A stretch of DNA of 39,041 bases from Gammaproteobacteria bacterium Ga0077536 (GTDB lineage Bacteria; Pseudomonadota; Gammaproteobacteria; Ga0077536), in the NCBI GenBank assembly GCA_001464935.1, contig LNEL01000016.1, positions 1 to 39,041 of the forward strand, in the 5' to 3' direction. The position numbers and the translations under genes were made by a program. The stretch's first letter is position 1. Each line of letters begins with the position of its first letter. The notes under the pieces are model-generated. The model saw only the letters and a list, made by a program, of their open reading frames with translations, was not told where the DNA came from and searched no databases. Of the stretch, positions 17,205-26,194 are shown one piece after another.

Positions 17205-18317
17205 GTGATCAAGTTCGCCAACGACATCACCGCGCAGGAAGTCGCGGCCCGCGAGCAGCAGCAGGCGGTGACGGAAGCCTCGCGCGTGATGGCCGCGCTC
17301 GCCGACGGCAATCTCGTCGACCTGATGGACGGCGAATACGCGGGCGAGCTCGGCAGCCTCAAGGAGTCGATCAACAGCTGCGTGCTGAACCTGCGCAACA
17401 TGGTCAACCAGATCAACGAAGCGGCGCATTCGATAGGCACCTCGGCCTCCGAGATCGCGGTCGGCAACCAGGATCTGAGCCAGCGCACCGAAGAGCAGGC
17501 GTCGAGCCTCGAGGAAACGGCGTCGTCGATGGAGCAGCTCGCCGGCACGGTGGCGCAGAATGCCGACAGCGCCAATCGCGCGAACGATCTCGCCGCCGCA
17601 GCGCGCGCCCAGGCCGAGCGCGGCGGCAAGGTCGTGGCCACGGCCATCGGCGCGATGAGCGAGATCAACCAGTCATCGAAGAAGATCGCGGAGATCATCG
17701 GCGTCATCGACGAGATCGCGTTCCAGACCAACCTGCTCGCGCTCAATGCGGCGGTGGAAGCGGCGCGTGCCGGCGATCAGGGTCGGGGCTTCGCGGTCGT
17801 CGCCGCCGAAGTCCGCAACCTCGCGCAGCGTTCGGCGGGCGCCGCGAAGGAAATCAAGGCGCTGATCCAGGATTCCGGCGCCAAAGTCGAACAGGGCTCG
17901 CGTTACGTCAATGAAACCGGCGCGTCGCTCGAAGAAATCGCCGCGTCGACGAGGAGTGTCTCGACGATCATCGCGGAGATCGCCTCGGCCTCGGAACAGC
18001 AGTCCGCCGGCATCTCGCAGGTCAACAAGGCCGTGACGCAGATGGAGCAGGTGGTGCAGCAGAACGCCGCGCTGGTTGAGGAGGCGGCCGCCGCGAGTGA
18101 AGCGATGGACGAACAGTCGCGCGGGCTCGCGCAGCTGATGCGCTTCTTCAAGCTCGATGCGGCCGCGCGCGGCGAGGTCCAGGCCATCGCGTCGCGGCCG
18201 CCGGTCGAACGGCGCAGCGCCGGCCGGCCGTGGACCGCGCCGTCGGCCGCCGACACCGCCCCGGCCGCCGCGCTGCAGCGGGCGTCCGGCGACGACACCG
18301 CGTGGGACGAGTTCTGA
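17205..18317 (+). CDS. C-terminal half of split chemoreceptor (HAMP-like and MCP signalling domain)
   Basis: This part lies in the same frame as the PAS fragment, directly after its TAA. It holds the last strand of PAS3 (VIKFANDIT), a HAMP-like segment ([33 protein letters not shown]) and a methyl-accepting coiled coil. The conserved hairpin tip reads [26 protein letters not shown] followed by [19 protein letters not shown]. The C-terminus is a Pro/Ala-rich linker ending DDTAWDEF, similar to the tether-type tails that recruit CheR/CheB. If translated alone, it would need GTG 17205 (370 residues) with only a weak GGGT upstream. It would then be a signalling module without an input domain. Confidence 0.8.
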   Translation: MIKFANDITAQEVAAREQQQAVTEASRVMAALADGNLVDLMDGEYAGELGSLKESINSCVLNLRNMVNQINEAAHSIGTSASEIAVGNQDLSQRTEEQASSLEETASSMEQLAGTVAQNADSANRANDLAAAARAQAERGGKVVATAIGAMSEINQSSKKIAEIIGVIDEIAFQTNLLALNAAVEAARAGDQGRGFAVVAAEVRNLAQRSAGAAKEIKALIQDSGAKVEQGSRYVNETGASLEEIAASTRSVSTIIAEIASASEQQSAGISQVNKAVTQMEQVVQQNAALVEEAAAASEAMDEQSRGLAQLMRFFKLDAAARGEVQAIASRPPVERRSAGRPWTAPSAADTAPAAALQRASGDDTAWDEF

Positions 18318-18344
18318 GCGGCGTCTGACGCCGCCCGCCCTCTG

Positions 18345-18371
18345 GCGCGGCGCCCGTGCAAGGCGCCGCGC
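18345..18371 (+). terminator. GC-rich hairpin after chemoreceptor gene
   Basis: A perfect 10-bp stem (GCGCGGCGCC / GGCGCCGCGC) with a 7-base loop lies 27 bases after the chemoreceptor stop. A smaller palindrome (GCGGCGTCTGACGCCGC, 18318-18334) precedes it. There is no T-run, so intrinsic termination is only possible, not shown. Confidence 0.4.
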
Positions 18372-18379
18372 ACCGCTTC

Positions 18380-18406
18380 TTGGCCCATCCCGAGATCGCT
18401 TAGCAT
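18380..18406 (+). promoter_or_regulatory. Putative sigma-70 promoter of msrB
   Basis: TTGGCC (18380-18385) and TAGCAT (18401-18406) are separated by 15 bases and lie about 40 bases before the msrB start. The spacing is short and the match moderate. Confidence 0.35.
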
Positions 18407-18447
18407 GCGTGCTTCGTACTGCCAGCAGTCTTCAAGAGGCCATCGCC

Positions 18448-18894
18448 ATGATCAACTGGACGGAAGTCATCCGCCGCTCGAACGAAGGCAATCCCGCCCC
18501 CTCCCGCACGGTTGAGAAGTCGGACGCCGAATGGCGCGCGCAACTGTCGCCCGAGCAATACCAGGTCACCCGTCAGGCCGCGACCGAACGCCCCTTCAGC
18601 TCCGAGATGTGCAGCAAGTTCGAACCGGGCAGCTATGCGTGCGCGTGCTGCGGCGAACTGCTGTTCGACGGCCAGCACAAGTTCGAGTCCGGCACCGGTT
18701 GGCCGTCCTTCAGCCTGCCTGCAGCAGACAACGCGATCGCCTACATCATGGACAGCTCCCATGGCATGCGTCGCGTGGAGACCGTCTGCAACACCTGCAA
18801 GGCCCACCTCGGCCACATTTTCCCCGACGGCCCGGCGCCCACCGGCCTGCGCTACTGCATGAACGCACTGGCACTGGCCAAAGTGCACGACTGA
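18448..18894 (+). CDS. msrB: Peptide-methionine (R)-S-oxide reductase MsrB
   Basis: The 148-residue enzyme reduces methionine-R-sulfoxide in proteins. Two zinc-binding CxxC pairs are present, Cys65/Cys68 (YACACCGELLF) and Cys114/Cys117 (VCNTCKAHLGHIFPDG). The catalytic cysteine is Cys137 in PTGLRYCMNAL. The substrate-side motif SGTGWPSF lies at 81-88. Cys55 lies where some family members carry the resolving cysteine. AAGAGG at 18434-18439 precedes the ATG. It sits before a universal stress protein gene, which fits a general stress setting, though 175 bp separate them. Confidence 0.95.
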   Translation: MINWTEVIRRSNEGNPAPSRTVEKSDAEWRAQLSPEQYQVTRQAATERPFSSEMCSKFEPGSYACACCGELLFDGQHKFESGTGWPSFSLPAADNAIAYIMDSSHGMRRVETVCNTCKAHLGHIFPDGPAPTGLRYCMNALALAKVHD

Positions 18895-19069
18895 GGCAGG
18901 CGTCGCGGTCTGGCGGGGTCGGCAATGACCAAGGCCGCTGTGCCGCCGCTGTCCGGTGCGGCATCGGGGCGCGCCAAGACGCCATTTCTTGATCCGGCGC
19001 CGGATGGCGCCGCGTCCGAATCCCCGACAATCCTCTCCATCGACAACCGGCTTTGCAGGAGACACCGGC

Positions 19070-19498
19070 ATGCCGAAGCTACTCGTGGCGTTTGATGGTT
19101 CGGAAACGGCGCTGCGCGGCCTGCGCTACGCGATCACGCTTGCCAAATCGATGCATGAGGCCTCGATCCACCTCGTGCACGCGCACGAAGCGCCCGACGT
19201 CGACGGGGCGGTGTCGATCTATGTGACGCACGACAAGATGGCCGAGCTGCAGCAGCAGCACAGCCAGGGCCTGCTCGAGGCGGGCACCCGACTGCTCACC
19301 GAGGCCGGCATTGCGCATACCGCCGAAGTCCTCACGGGCCATCTAGGTCAGGTGATCGCCCGGCGCGCGGACGAGCTCGGGTGCGACATGATCGTCATGG
19401 GCACGCGCGGCATGGGCGCGGTCGGCAACCTGTTCATGGGATCGGTGTCGACGAAGGTCGTGCACTTCGCACACGTGCCCGTGACCCTCGTGAAGTAG
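19070..19498 (+). CDS. Universal stress protein (UspA family)
   Basis: The 142-residue single-domain protein starts with LLVAFDGSETALRGLRYAITLA. It ends with the ATP-binding form of the family motif, GTRGMGAVGNLFMGSVSTKVV, in the G-2x-G-9x-GS pattern. Such proteins bind ATP and accumulate under stress; the exact role is unknown. AGGAG at 19057-19061 precedes the ATG. Only 18 bp separate its stop from the DUF427 gene. Confidence 0.93.
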   Translation: MPKLLVAFDGSETALRGLRYAITLAKSMHEASIHLVHAHEAPDVDGAVSIYVTHDKMAELQQQHSQGLLEAGTRLLTEAGIAHTAEVLTGHLGQVIARRADELGCDMIVMGTRGMGAVGNLFMGSVSTKVVHFAHVPVTLVK

Positions 19499-19516
19499 CG
19501 GCACGGGGTCGCCGCG

Positions 19517-20026
19517 ATGTGGGCTCACGACGGCAGCCGGCGACCGGACTTCGCCGTCGCGCCGGGTCCCGGCCAGGAGTCGGTGTGGGACTACCCGCGG
19601 CCGCCGCGCCTCGCGGCGGACTCGCGACTCGTTGAAGTGACTGCGGACGGCGTCACCCTGGCGTCGACCCGTCGCGCGCTGCGCGTACTCGAAACGGCGA
19701 GCCCGCCCGGCTTCTATCTTCCCGCCGACGACGTCGATCTCGCGCAACTCGCGCGCGTGCCCGGCCGCTCGCTGTGTGAATGGAAGGGCGCGGCGAGCTA
19801 CTGGTCGCTGGCGCGCACGCCGTCACCGCCCGTCGCGTGGACCTACGACGACCCGCTGCCCGCGTTCGCCGCCCTCCGCGGCTGCTTCGCGTTCTATGCC
19901 TCGCGCGTCGCCTGTTTCGTCGACGGCGAGCGCGTCAGGCCCCAGGCCGGCGGCTTCTACGGCGGCTGGATCACGCAGGAGATCGTCGGCCCGATGAAGG
20001 GTGAGCCGGGTTCGGGTCACTGGTGA
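19517..20026 (+). CDS. DUF427 domain protein
   Basis: The 169-residue soluble protein has the DUF427 pattern: VWDYPRPPRL, DGVTLASTRRALRVLET, PPGFYLPADDVD, SLCEWKGAASYWSL, WTYDDPLPAFAALRGCFAFYASRV and a final GGFYGGWITQEIVGPMKG. The domain is a small beta fold of unknown biochemical role that is common in actinobacteria and proteobacteria. It follows the universal stress gene by 18 bp, so co-transcription is likely. No function is claimed. Confidence 0.85.
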   Translation: MWAHDGSRRPDFAVAPGPGQESVWDYPRPPRLAADSRLVEVTADGVTLASTRRALRVLETASPPGFYLPADDVDLAQLARVPGRSLCEWKGAASYWSLARTPSPPVAWTYDDPLPAFAALRGCFAFYASRVACFVDGERVRPQAGGFYGGWITQEIVGPMKGEPGSGHW

Positions 20027-20049
20027 GCGGCGCCCGTGACGTCGCGATG

Positions 20050-21423
20050 TCACGCGGTGTCGCGCGGTGTCGCAACGGGCCAGCCTTCGGCGGTGAGCGC
20101 GCGCAAGGTGTCGTCGAACGCCGCGACCAGCAGGTCGACATGCACTTCGGTCATCGGCGTCGACAGCGCGCCGATGCCGCGTTTCGAAATCTGGATGCCG
20201 CGATTGCAGAGGCCGAGGAACATCAGGGTGTTCAGGCTCGCGTCCGCGGTCTGCGCCGCGCGCGCATCACGCAGCGGCACGTCCGTCCAGTGCACCTGGA
20301 ACAGTGAGCCGCCGCCGGACACCTGGGCCGCCGCGCCGTGGCGCGCCAGCACTGCGCGCAGCGCATCGCGCGTGTACTCCCCGAGCGCATTGAGGCGCGC
20401 AATCGCCGGCGCGTCGAACAGCTTCATCGTCGTGTAGCCGGCGCAGGCGGACATCGGGTTCGCACTGAAGGTGCCGAGATTGGACACCGTGCCGCGCGGA
20501 TCGGCGTCATCGAACACACGCATGAACTCGCGTCGGCCGCCGACGGCACCGCTCGGAAAGCCGCCGCCGATGATCTTCGCCATCGTCGTCAGATCGGGTT
20601 CGAGCCCGTGGATCGACTGCGCGCCGCCGAAGGCCTGGCGCAGCGTGATGACTTCGTCGCAGATGAGCACGATGCCTGCGCGCAAGGTCTCCTCCCGCAA
20701 CACGGCGAGGAATTCGGGATCGGCCGGAATGACACCGCCGGCGCCGAGCATCGGTTCGACGAGGATCGCCGCGAGTTCGTCGCCGTGGTCGCGCACGGCC
20801 TCGCGCACAGCCTCGGGATCGTTGTAACGAATGAGCACGACGTCGTCGATCGCAGCCGGCGGCAGCCCGCCGACATCGGCGACGGGCCGCGTCAGGCGCA
20901 CCGGATCCCCGACCGCGGGCAGATTGCCGCCGCCGGCCATCACGAAATCATAGGCCCCGTGATAGGCCCCTTCGAACTTGCCGATGCGGTGCCGGCCCGT
21001 GTAAGCGCGCGCAGCGCGCAGCGCGACCATCACCGCTTCGGTGCCCGAGTTGTTGAACACGACCTGCTCGACCGACGGGATGCGCTCGCACAGCAGTTCG
21101 GCGAGTGCGAGCTCCTGCGCACCGGGTGACGAATAGGTGGTGCCGGCCTGCAGTTGCGTATGGATCGCCTCGAGCACGACGGGGTGCCCGTGGCCGTGGA
21201 TCAGCGCGGTGTAGTTGTTGTGGAAATCGATGCGACGATTGCCGTCGAGATCGGTCGCGTACACGCCCTGCGTCGACGCCGTGTAGAACGGAAACGGCGG
21301 ATGGCGCAACAGCGCCCGCGAGGCGCCGGTCGGCACCCGTTCGCGGGCGCGCCGCTGATGGGCGGCCGAACGCGCGTTCGCCGCGACGTAGTCGCGCCAG
21401 GTCGGGGATTCTTCGGGCGTCAT
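20050..21423 (-). CDS. Class III aminotransferase, glutamate-1-semialdehyde aminomutase-like
   Basis: The 457-residue PLP enzyme is of the class III group. It shows HNNYTALIHGHGHPVVLEAI, FNNSGTEAVMVALRAARAYTGR, GAYHGAYDF, ILVEPMLGAGG and LICDEVITLRQ. The PLP lysine is Lys283 in TTMAKIIGGGFPSGA. The sequence is closest in style to glutamate-1-semialdehyde 2,1-aminomutases. A catabolic neighbourhood and a GntR partner argue that this copy is not for heme synthesis and acts on another amino or beta-amino acid (inference). Its ATG overlaps the stop of the upstream GntR gene by four bases, so the two are one operon. Confidence 0.88.
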   Translation of the reverse strand: MTPEESPTWRDYVAANARSAAHQRRARERVPTGASRALLRHPPFPFYTASTQGVYATDLDGNRRIDFHNNYTALIHGHGHPVVLEAIHTQLQAGTTYSSPGAQELALAELLCERIPSVEQVVFNNSGTEAVMVALRAARAYTGRHRIGKFEGAYHGAYDFVMAGGGNLPAVGDPVRLTRPVADVGGLPPAAIDDVVLIRYNDPEAVREAVRDHGDELAAILVEPMLGAGGVIPADPEFLAVLREETLRAGIVLICDEVITLRQAFGGAQSIHGLEPDLTTMAKIIGGGFPSGAVGGRREFMRVFDDADPRGTVSNLGTFSANPMSACAGYTTMKLFDAPAIARLNALGEYTRDALRAVLARHGAAAQVSGGGSLFQVHWTDVPLRDARAAQTADASLNTLMFLGLCNRGIQISKRGIGALSTPMTEVHVDLLVAAFDDTLRALTAEGWPVATPRDTA

Positions 21424-22112
21424 GGCTGCGCGCCGCTCGCGTCATCGACCAGGGCCTGCAGTGCACGCAGATCGCGCACCTTCACTTCGCGTGCGAGGAC
21501 GGCGTCGCGTCGCATCAGCGCGTCGACCAGGGCGTCGTGATTCACCCAGCATTCGTCGAAATAGGCGGGCCTCTCGCGCAGCATGCCGCGGATCGCGGCC
21601 GTGCAGTGGGGCACGCTCTTCATGCGCAGGACTTCAATGAACTGCAGCGCCACCGGGCCGCGAGCGGCTTCGTAGATCGCGAACTGGAACGCGCTGTTCG
21701 CTTCGAGCACGCCGTAGAGATCGCCGCCGCGGCCATGGGCCTCGACCGCGTCGCGCAGGGTGGCGATCCGCGCCAGCTCGGCGGTGCTCGCGTGCCGTGC
21801 CGCCTCGGCGCAGGCGTCGCCCTCGAGCAAAAAGCGCAGTCGCCACAGTTCCGCGGCGGTCCCTGCATCGAGGGCCGGTACCTTGATCCCGCGGTTCGGC
21901 AGCACGGTGAGCGCCTGTTCGGCCGAGAGCCGTGTCACCGCCTCGCGCACCGGCATCATGCTGGTGCCAAGTTGCGCGGCGAGTTCGCGCAAGGTCAACG
22001 TGGTGCCGGGCTCGAGGCGGCCGGACAGCAGCGCGTGTTTGAGCCGCGCATAGGCAAGGTCATTCAAAGTGACGCGGGCGAGCGGCTCGAGTGCGAGGGG
22101 GGATTCCGCCAT
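21420..22112 (-). CDS. GntR family transcriptional regulator (FadR/FCD type)
   Basis: The 230-residue regulator has an N-terminal winged helix-turn-helix (about 12-75: LAYARLKHALLSGRLEPGTTLTLRELAAQLGTSMMPVREAVTRL...). An all-helical FCD ligand domain follows (about 85-225) with LRFLLEGDACAEAA, NSAFQFAIYEAA and WVNHDALVDALMRRD. The histidines and acidic residue of that domain usually bind a metal and an organic-acid ligand. ATG 22112 is chosen because the N-terminal homology begins soon after it; the open frame upstream is the intergenic region. It is divergent from hyuA. A palindrome in the hyuA promoter is its likely operator, so it probably represses hyuA-hyuB and perhaps itself. Confidence 0.9.
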   Translation of the reverse strand: MAESPLALEPLARVTLNDLAYARLKHALLSGRLEPGTTLTLRELAAQLGTSMMPVREAVTRLSAEQALTVLPNRGIKVPALDAGTAAELWRLRFLLEGDACAEAARHASTAELARIATLRDAVEAHGRGGDLYGVLEANSAFQFAIYEAARGPVALQFIEVLRMKSVPHCTAAIRGMLRERPAYFDECWVNHDALVDALMRRDAVLAREVKVRDLRALQALVDDASGAQP

Positions 22113-22187
22113 GCGGGACTCCGATTGCCGATGTGGTTCGAATGGGCAGAGGCCAGTCTGACGGTGGCCCCTTCGACGTCTGCCAAA

Positions 22188-22217
22188 TTGACATCTGTGA
22201 TCACAGGTGAATATAGT
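22188..22217 (+). promoter_or_regulatory. Sigma-70 promoter of hyuA
   Basis: A perfect TTGACA (22188-22193) is followed after 18 bases by TATAGT (22212-22217). Transcription would start near 22224, about 30 bases before the hyuA ATG at 22253. The spacer is filled by a palindrome listed separately. Confidence 0.7.
22192..22209. promoter_or_regulatory. Palindromic operator, probable GntR binding site
   Basis: CTGTGATCACAG (22195-22206) is a perfect 12-bp palindrome. With flanks it reads CATCTGTGATCACAGGTG, an 18-bp palindrome with one mismatched pair. It sits between the -35 and -10 boxes of the hyuA promoter, a classic repressor position. FadR-type GntR proteins bind short palindromes of this size, and the divergent GntR gene is the obvious candidate. 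Confidence 0.65.
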
Positions 22218-22252
22218 CGACGCCACGTCGACATGCACGAGGTCAGGCGGCG

Positions 22253-24349
22253 ATGACCGAATCGAATCGCGGCGGCGGCTGGCGCGTCAGCGTCGACACC
22301 GGCGGTACCTTCACCGACGTGGTCGTCGCGGACGACCGCGGTCGCTTCACGATCGGCAAGGCGCTGACGACGCCCGACCGCATCTTCAACGGCCTGTCGG
22401 CGGCGCTCGAGCATGCGGCGGAGACACTTGGCCTGACGCGCGCCGACGTGCTCGGCCGCACCGATATCCTCATCTACGGCACGACACGCGCCACCAACGC
22501 CATCGTCACCGGCAACATCGCGAAGACCGCCTTTCTCACCACGGCAGGCTTTCCGGACGTGCTCGTGTTGCGTGAAGGCGGCAAGTTCAACCCGCACGAC
22601 TTCGCGACGCCGTTTCCCGCGCCGTACGTGCCGCGCCGGCGCACCTTCGAAATCAGCGAGCGCATCGACGCGCGCGGCAAAGTGCTCCTGCCACTCGATG
22701 AAGCCCAGGCCCGGCACACGCTGCAGACGCTGCGCGCGCACGCTTACGAAGCGGTGGCGGTGTCATTGCTGTGGTCGATTGCCAATGCCGTCCACGAGCA
22801 GCGCCTCGCCGCGCTGATCGAGGCTGAACTGCCGGGTGTGCCCTATACGCTGAGTCACGCGCTGAACCCGATACTCCGCGAATACCGGCGTGCGTCGTCG
22901 ACCGCGATCGACGCGTCGATCAAGCCCCTGATGCAGGCCCATCTGCGCGACCTGCAATCCGATCTGCGCGAGTCCGGCTATCGCGGCGAGATTCTCGTCA
23001 GCACCACCATGGGTGGCTGTCTCGACGTCGACAGCGTGATCGCGCGCCCGATCCACACGGTGCGCTCGGGCCCTGCGATGGCGCCGGTCGCCGGCCGCCG
23101 CTATGCCTCGCTCGACGACACGGGGGAGTCGGTGCTCGTCGTCGACACCGGCGGCACCACTTTCGATGTCAGCCTCATCCGCGAGGGCCGCATTGCGACC
23201 ACGCAGGACACCTGGCTCGGTGAGCAGTTCACGGGGCACATGCTCGGCATTCCGGCGGTGGACGCACGCAGCGTCGGCGCCGGCGGTGGTTCGATCGCCT
23301 GGCTCGATCCCGCTGGCCTGCTGCGCGTCGGCCCGCGCAGCGCGGGCGCGAACCCCGGCCCCGCCTGCTACCGGCTCGGCGGCAGCGCACCGACCGTGAC
23401 CGATGCCGCGCTGGTGCTCGGCTACCTCGATCCTGACTATTTCCTCGGCGGGCGCATGCCGCTCGACGTCACAGCAGCCCGCGCGGCCATCGCGACGATC
23501 GCGACGCCGCTCGGGATCACGATCGAAGCAGCGGCCTATTCGATCTTTGCGGTGTCGAACGAAACGATGATCAACGCCATCAAGGACATCACGGTCAGCG
23601 AAGGCATCGACCCGAGCGAGGCGGTGATCGTCGCCGGCGGGGGCGCCGCGGGGCTCGGCATCCTGCCGATCGCGCGCGAGTTGCGCTGCAGGGCCGTGAT
23701 CGTGCCGCGCACGGCCAGCGTGCTGTCGGCCTGCGGCATGCAGTTCTCCGATCTCCAGCTCGAGCAGAGCGCGAGCGCGCCGACCCGTTCGGTCGATTTC
23801 GACCGCGGCGCGGTCAACGGCGCGCTGGCGCGCATCGACGGCGAACTCGATGCCTTCGCGGCGCGTCTCGCTGCGCGCGGCTTTCGCGAGCGGCGCACGA
23901 GCTACCGCGTCGACGCCCACTACGCCGCGCAGGTGTGGGACATCAGCGTCGATTTGCCCGCGCCCCGGTTCTCGACCGACGCACAGGTGGCGACCCTCAT
24001 CGAGTCCTTCCACGCGAACCACCGCCGCATCTTCAGCGTCGACGATCCGGCGAGTCCCATCGAGTTCCTGAACTGGACGGGCCGCGTCTCGGTCGCGCTG
24101 CCCCAGCAGCGCGGCGGCGACAGCGCGCGCGGTGCCGACGCAACCACGGCGGTCGGCACGCGGCGCGCCCTGTTCGATGAGCACGAGGTGCGCGAAGCGG
24201 CAATCTATCGCGGCGATCGGATCCGCGTCGGCGATGAACTCGCCGGCCCGGCCATCGTCGAGGAAGCGACGACGACGCTGGTGTTGCCCCCCGGGACCCG
24301 CGCACGGCTGATGCCGTCCGGCAGCTACGTCGTCGCGATCGATTATTGA
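22253..24349 (+). CDS. hyuA: Hydantoinase/oxoprolinase subunit A
   Basis: The 698-residue protein has the N-terminal ATPase-fold signature VSVDTGGTFTDVVVAD (residues 12-27) and GTTRATNAIVTGN. The second actin-like lobe reads VVDTGGTTFDVSLI, with SVGAGGGSIAWLD and NPGPACYRLGG. The C-terminal domain holds the WTGRVSVALP and GPAIVEEATTTLVLPPG stretches. This family cleaves hydantoins, 5-oxoproline or related cyclic amides with ATP; homologues also form acetone- or acetophenone-carboxylase subunits. The following gene is subunit B, as expected for a two-subunit enzyme. The substrate cannot be read from sequence. Transcription probably starts at the operator-containing promoter just upstream. Confidence 0.93.
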   Translation: MTESNRGGGWRVSVDTGGTFTDVVVADDRGRFTIGKALTTPDRIFNGLSAALEHAAETLGLTRADVLGRTDILIYGTTRATNAIVTGNIAKTAFLTTAGFPDVLVLREGGKFNPHDFATPFPAPYVPRRRTFEISERIDARGKVLLPLDEAQARHTLQTLRAHAYEAVAVSLLWSIANAVHEQRLAALIEAELPGVPYTLSHALNPILREYRRASSTAIDASIKPLMQAHLRDLQSDLRESGYRGEILVSTTMGGCLDVDSVIARPIHTVRSGPAMAPVAGRRYASLDDTGESVLVVDTGGTTFDVSLIREGRIATTQDTWLGEQFTGHMLGIPAVDARSVGAGGGSIAWLDPAGLLRVGPRSAGANPGPACYRLGGSAPTVTDAALVLGYLDPDYFLGGRMPLDVTAARAAIATIATPLGITIEAAAYSIFAVSNETMINAIKDITVSEGIDPSEAVIVAGGGAAGLGILPIARELRCRAVIVPRTASVLSACGMQFSDLQLEQSASAPTRSVDFDRGAVNGALARIDGELDAFAARLAARGFRERRTSYRVDAHYAAQVWDISVDLPAPRFSTDAQVATLIESFHANHRRIFSVDDPASPIEFLNWTGRVSVALPQQRGGDSARGADATTAVGTRRALFDEHEVREAAIYRGDRIRVGDELAGPAIVEEATTTLVLPPGTRARLMPSGSYVVAIDY

Positions 24350-24372
24350 GCACGCCTGAAGAGGAACCAGCG

Positions 24373-26175
24373 ATGAACAAGCCGGAATCCGTCGCCGCCA
24401 GCACCGACACACTGTCGCCGATGCTGCTCGCCGTGCTCGCGAACCGCTTCGACGGCGTGGTGCGCGAAATGACGAACACGATGCTGCGCACCGGCCGCTC
24501 GGCGGTGATCAACAGTGCACGGGATTTCTCCTGCGGCATCACCACCGGCGACAACGAACTGTTCGCGACCGCCGAAGGTCTGCCGGCCCACACCTACGGG
24601 CTCAACCTGCAGACGGCGGCGATGTGTGCGTTCCACGACGATATCGCCGAGGGCGACGCCTACCTGCACAACGATCCCTACAGCGGCAACTCGCACCCGG
24701 CCGACCACACGATGATCGTGCCGGTGTTCTGGGAGGGCGAGCACCTGTTCAACGTCTGCGCGAAGGCGCACCAGGCCGACATCGGCAACAGCCTGCCGAC
24801 GACCTACCATGCCGCCGCGCGCGACATCTACGAGGAGGGCGCGCTGATCTTCCCGGCGGTCCGCGTGCAGCGCGCACACCAGATGAACATGGACATCATC
24901 CGCATGTGCCAGCGGCGCATCCGCGTGCCGGACTACTGGTACGGCGATTTCCTGTCGATGCTCGGCGCCGCGCGCACCGGCGAGAAGCGCATTCACGACA
25001 TTTTCCGCAAGTACGGCAAGGACACCCTCAAGCGTTTCGTCACGCAGTGGTTCGACTACAGCGAGAATCGCATGCGACAGGCGATCTCCCAGCTGCCCGC
25101 CGCCGTCATCGAGCGTGAGAGCTTTCACGATCCCATCCCGCCCTTCATGCTCGACGGCATTCCGGTGCGCACGAAGATCACGGTCGACCCCGCCGCCGGC
25201 ACGGTCGAGCTCGATCTGACGGCCAATGTCGACTGCATGGACAACGGGCTCAACCTGTCCGAGGCCTGCGCCATCAGCAATTCCGTCGCCGGCGTCTACA
25301 ACTGCCTGCCAAGCGACATCCCGCGCAACGGTGGCTCGTATCGCTGCATCCGCATGAAGCTGCGCGAAGGGGCGGCGATCGGCAAGCCGACGTTTCCGCA
25401 CAGCTGCTCGGTCGCGACGACCAATGTCTCCGAGCGGCTGCTGAACAACGTGCAGGCGGCGCTCGCCGATCTTGGCGAAGGCTACGGACTCGCCGAGGGC
25501 GGTATCGGCATGGGCGCGGGTTTCTCGGTGATTTCGGGTCTCGATGCGCGCCACGCCGATCACCCGTACGTGAACCAGCTGATCATCGGCAACAACGGCG
25601 GCCCCGCGTCGCCGACCTGTGACGGGTGGGTGACCTACGGCATCCCCGTCGTCGCCGGGCTGATGTATCGCGACAGCGTGGAAATCAGCGAACTGAGTTA
25701 TCCCATCCACTATCGCGAGATGCGTCTGTGCCAGGACACGATGGGCGCCGGCCGCACGCGCGGCGCGCCGGGACTGCTGATGTCCTTCGGCCCCAGCGCA
25801 CACCCGATGACGGTGGTGTTCGCGGCCGACGGCCAGCGCAACCCGGCGCGCGGGGTGCGCGGCGGCACTGACGGCAATGTCGGCCGCATGGACCTGATCG
25901 ATGAGCATGGGCGCGAGACGCAGATGCCGAACGTCGGGCAGTTCGTCCTCAGGCAGGGGCAGTGGCTGCGCGGACTCGACACCGCAGGCGGCGGCTATGG
26001 CGATCCGCTGACGCGCGATCCGGCGCGCGTGCGTGAAGATGTCCTCGAGCGCTACGCGACACCCGAGCATGCCTTCGAGGTCTACGGCGTGGTGTTCACC
26101 GGGCACGCGGAAGATGAATCGCTCGCCGTGGATCAAACCGCCACCGTCGCCCGCCGCGCCGCCCTGCGGGCATGA
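24373..26175 (+). CDS. hyuB: Hydantoinase/oxoprolinase subunit B
   Basis: The 600-residue partner subunit opens with LSPMLLAVLANRFDGVVREMTNTMLRTGRSAVIN. It continues with SCGITTGDNELFATAEGLPAH, DAYLHNDPYSGNSHPADHTMIVPVF and late DTMGAGRTRGAPGL plus TAGGGYGDPLTRDPARVREDVL. The last pattern is the usual end of HyuB proteins. ATG 24373 is chosen over an upstream TTG because AGAGGA lies about 8 bases before it. It lies 23 bp after hyuA and 19 bp before the aminotransferase gene, so the three form one operon. Confidence 0.93.
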   Translation: MNKPESVAASTDTLSPMLLAVLANRFDGVVREMTNTMLRTGRSAVINSARDFSCGITTGDNELFATAEGLPAHTYGLNLQTAAMCAFHDDIAEGDAYLHNDPYSGNSHPADHTMIVPVFWEGEHLFNVCAKAHQADIGNSLPTTYHAAARDIYEEGALIFPAVRVQRAHQMNMDIIRMCQRRIRVPDYWYGDFLSMLGAARTGEKRIHDIFRKYGKDTLKRFVTQWFDYSENRMRQAISQLPAAVIERESFHDPIPPFMLDGIPVRTKITVDPAAGTVELDLTANVDCMDNGLNLSEACAISNSVAGVYNCLPSDIPRNGGSYRCIRMKLREGAAIGKPTFPHSCSVATTNVSERLLNNVQAALADLGEGYGLAEGGIGMGAGFSVISGLDARHADHPYVNQLIIGNNGGPASPTCDGWVTYGIPVVAGLMYRDSVEISELSYPIHYREMRLCQDTMGAGRTRGAPGLLMSFGPSAHPMTVVFAADGQRNPARGVRGGTDGNVGRMDLIDEHGRETQMPNVGQFVLRQGQWLRGLDTAGGGYGDPLTRDPARVREDVLERYATPEHAFEVYGVVFTGHAEDESLAVDQTATVARRAALRA

Positions 26176-26194
26176 ATCACAAGGAATCTCCGCC

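Noticed and set aside
18318..18334. Palindrome GCGGCGTCTGACGCCGC as a terminator
   Set aside because: Short loop and no T-run; the longer hairpin just downstream is the better candidate.
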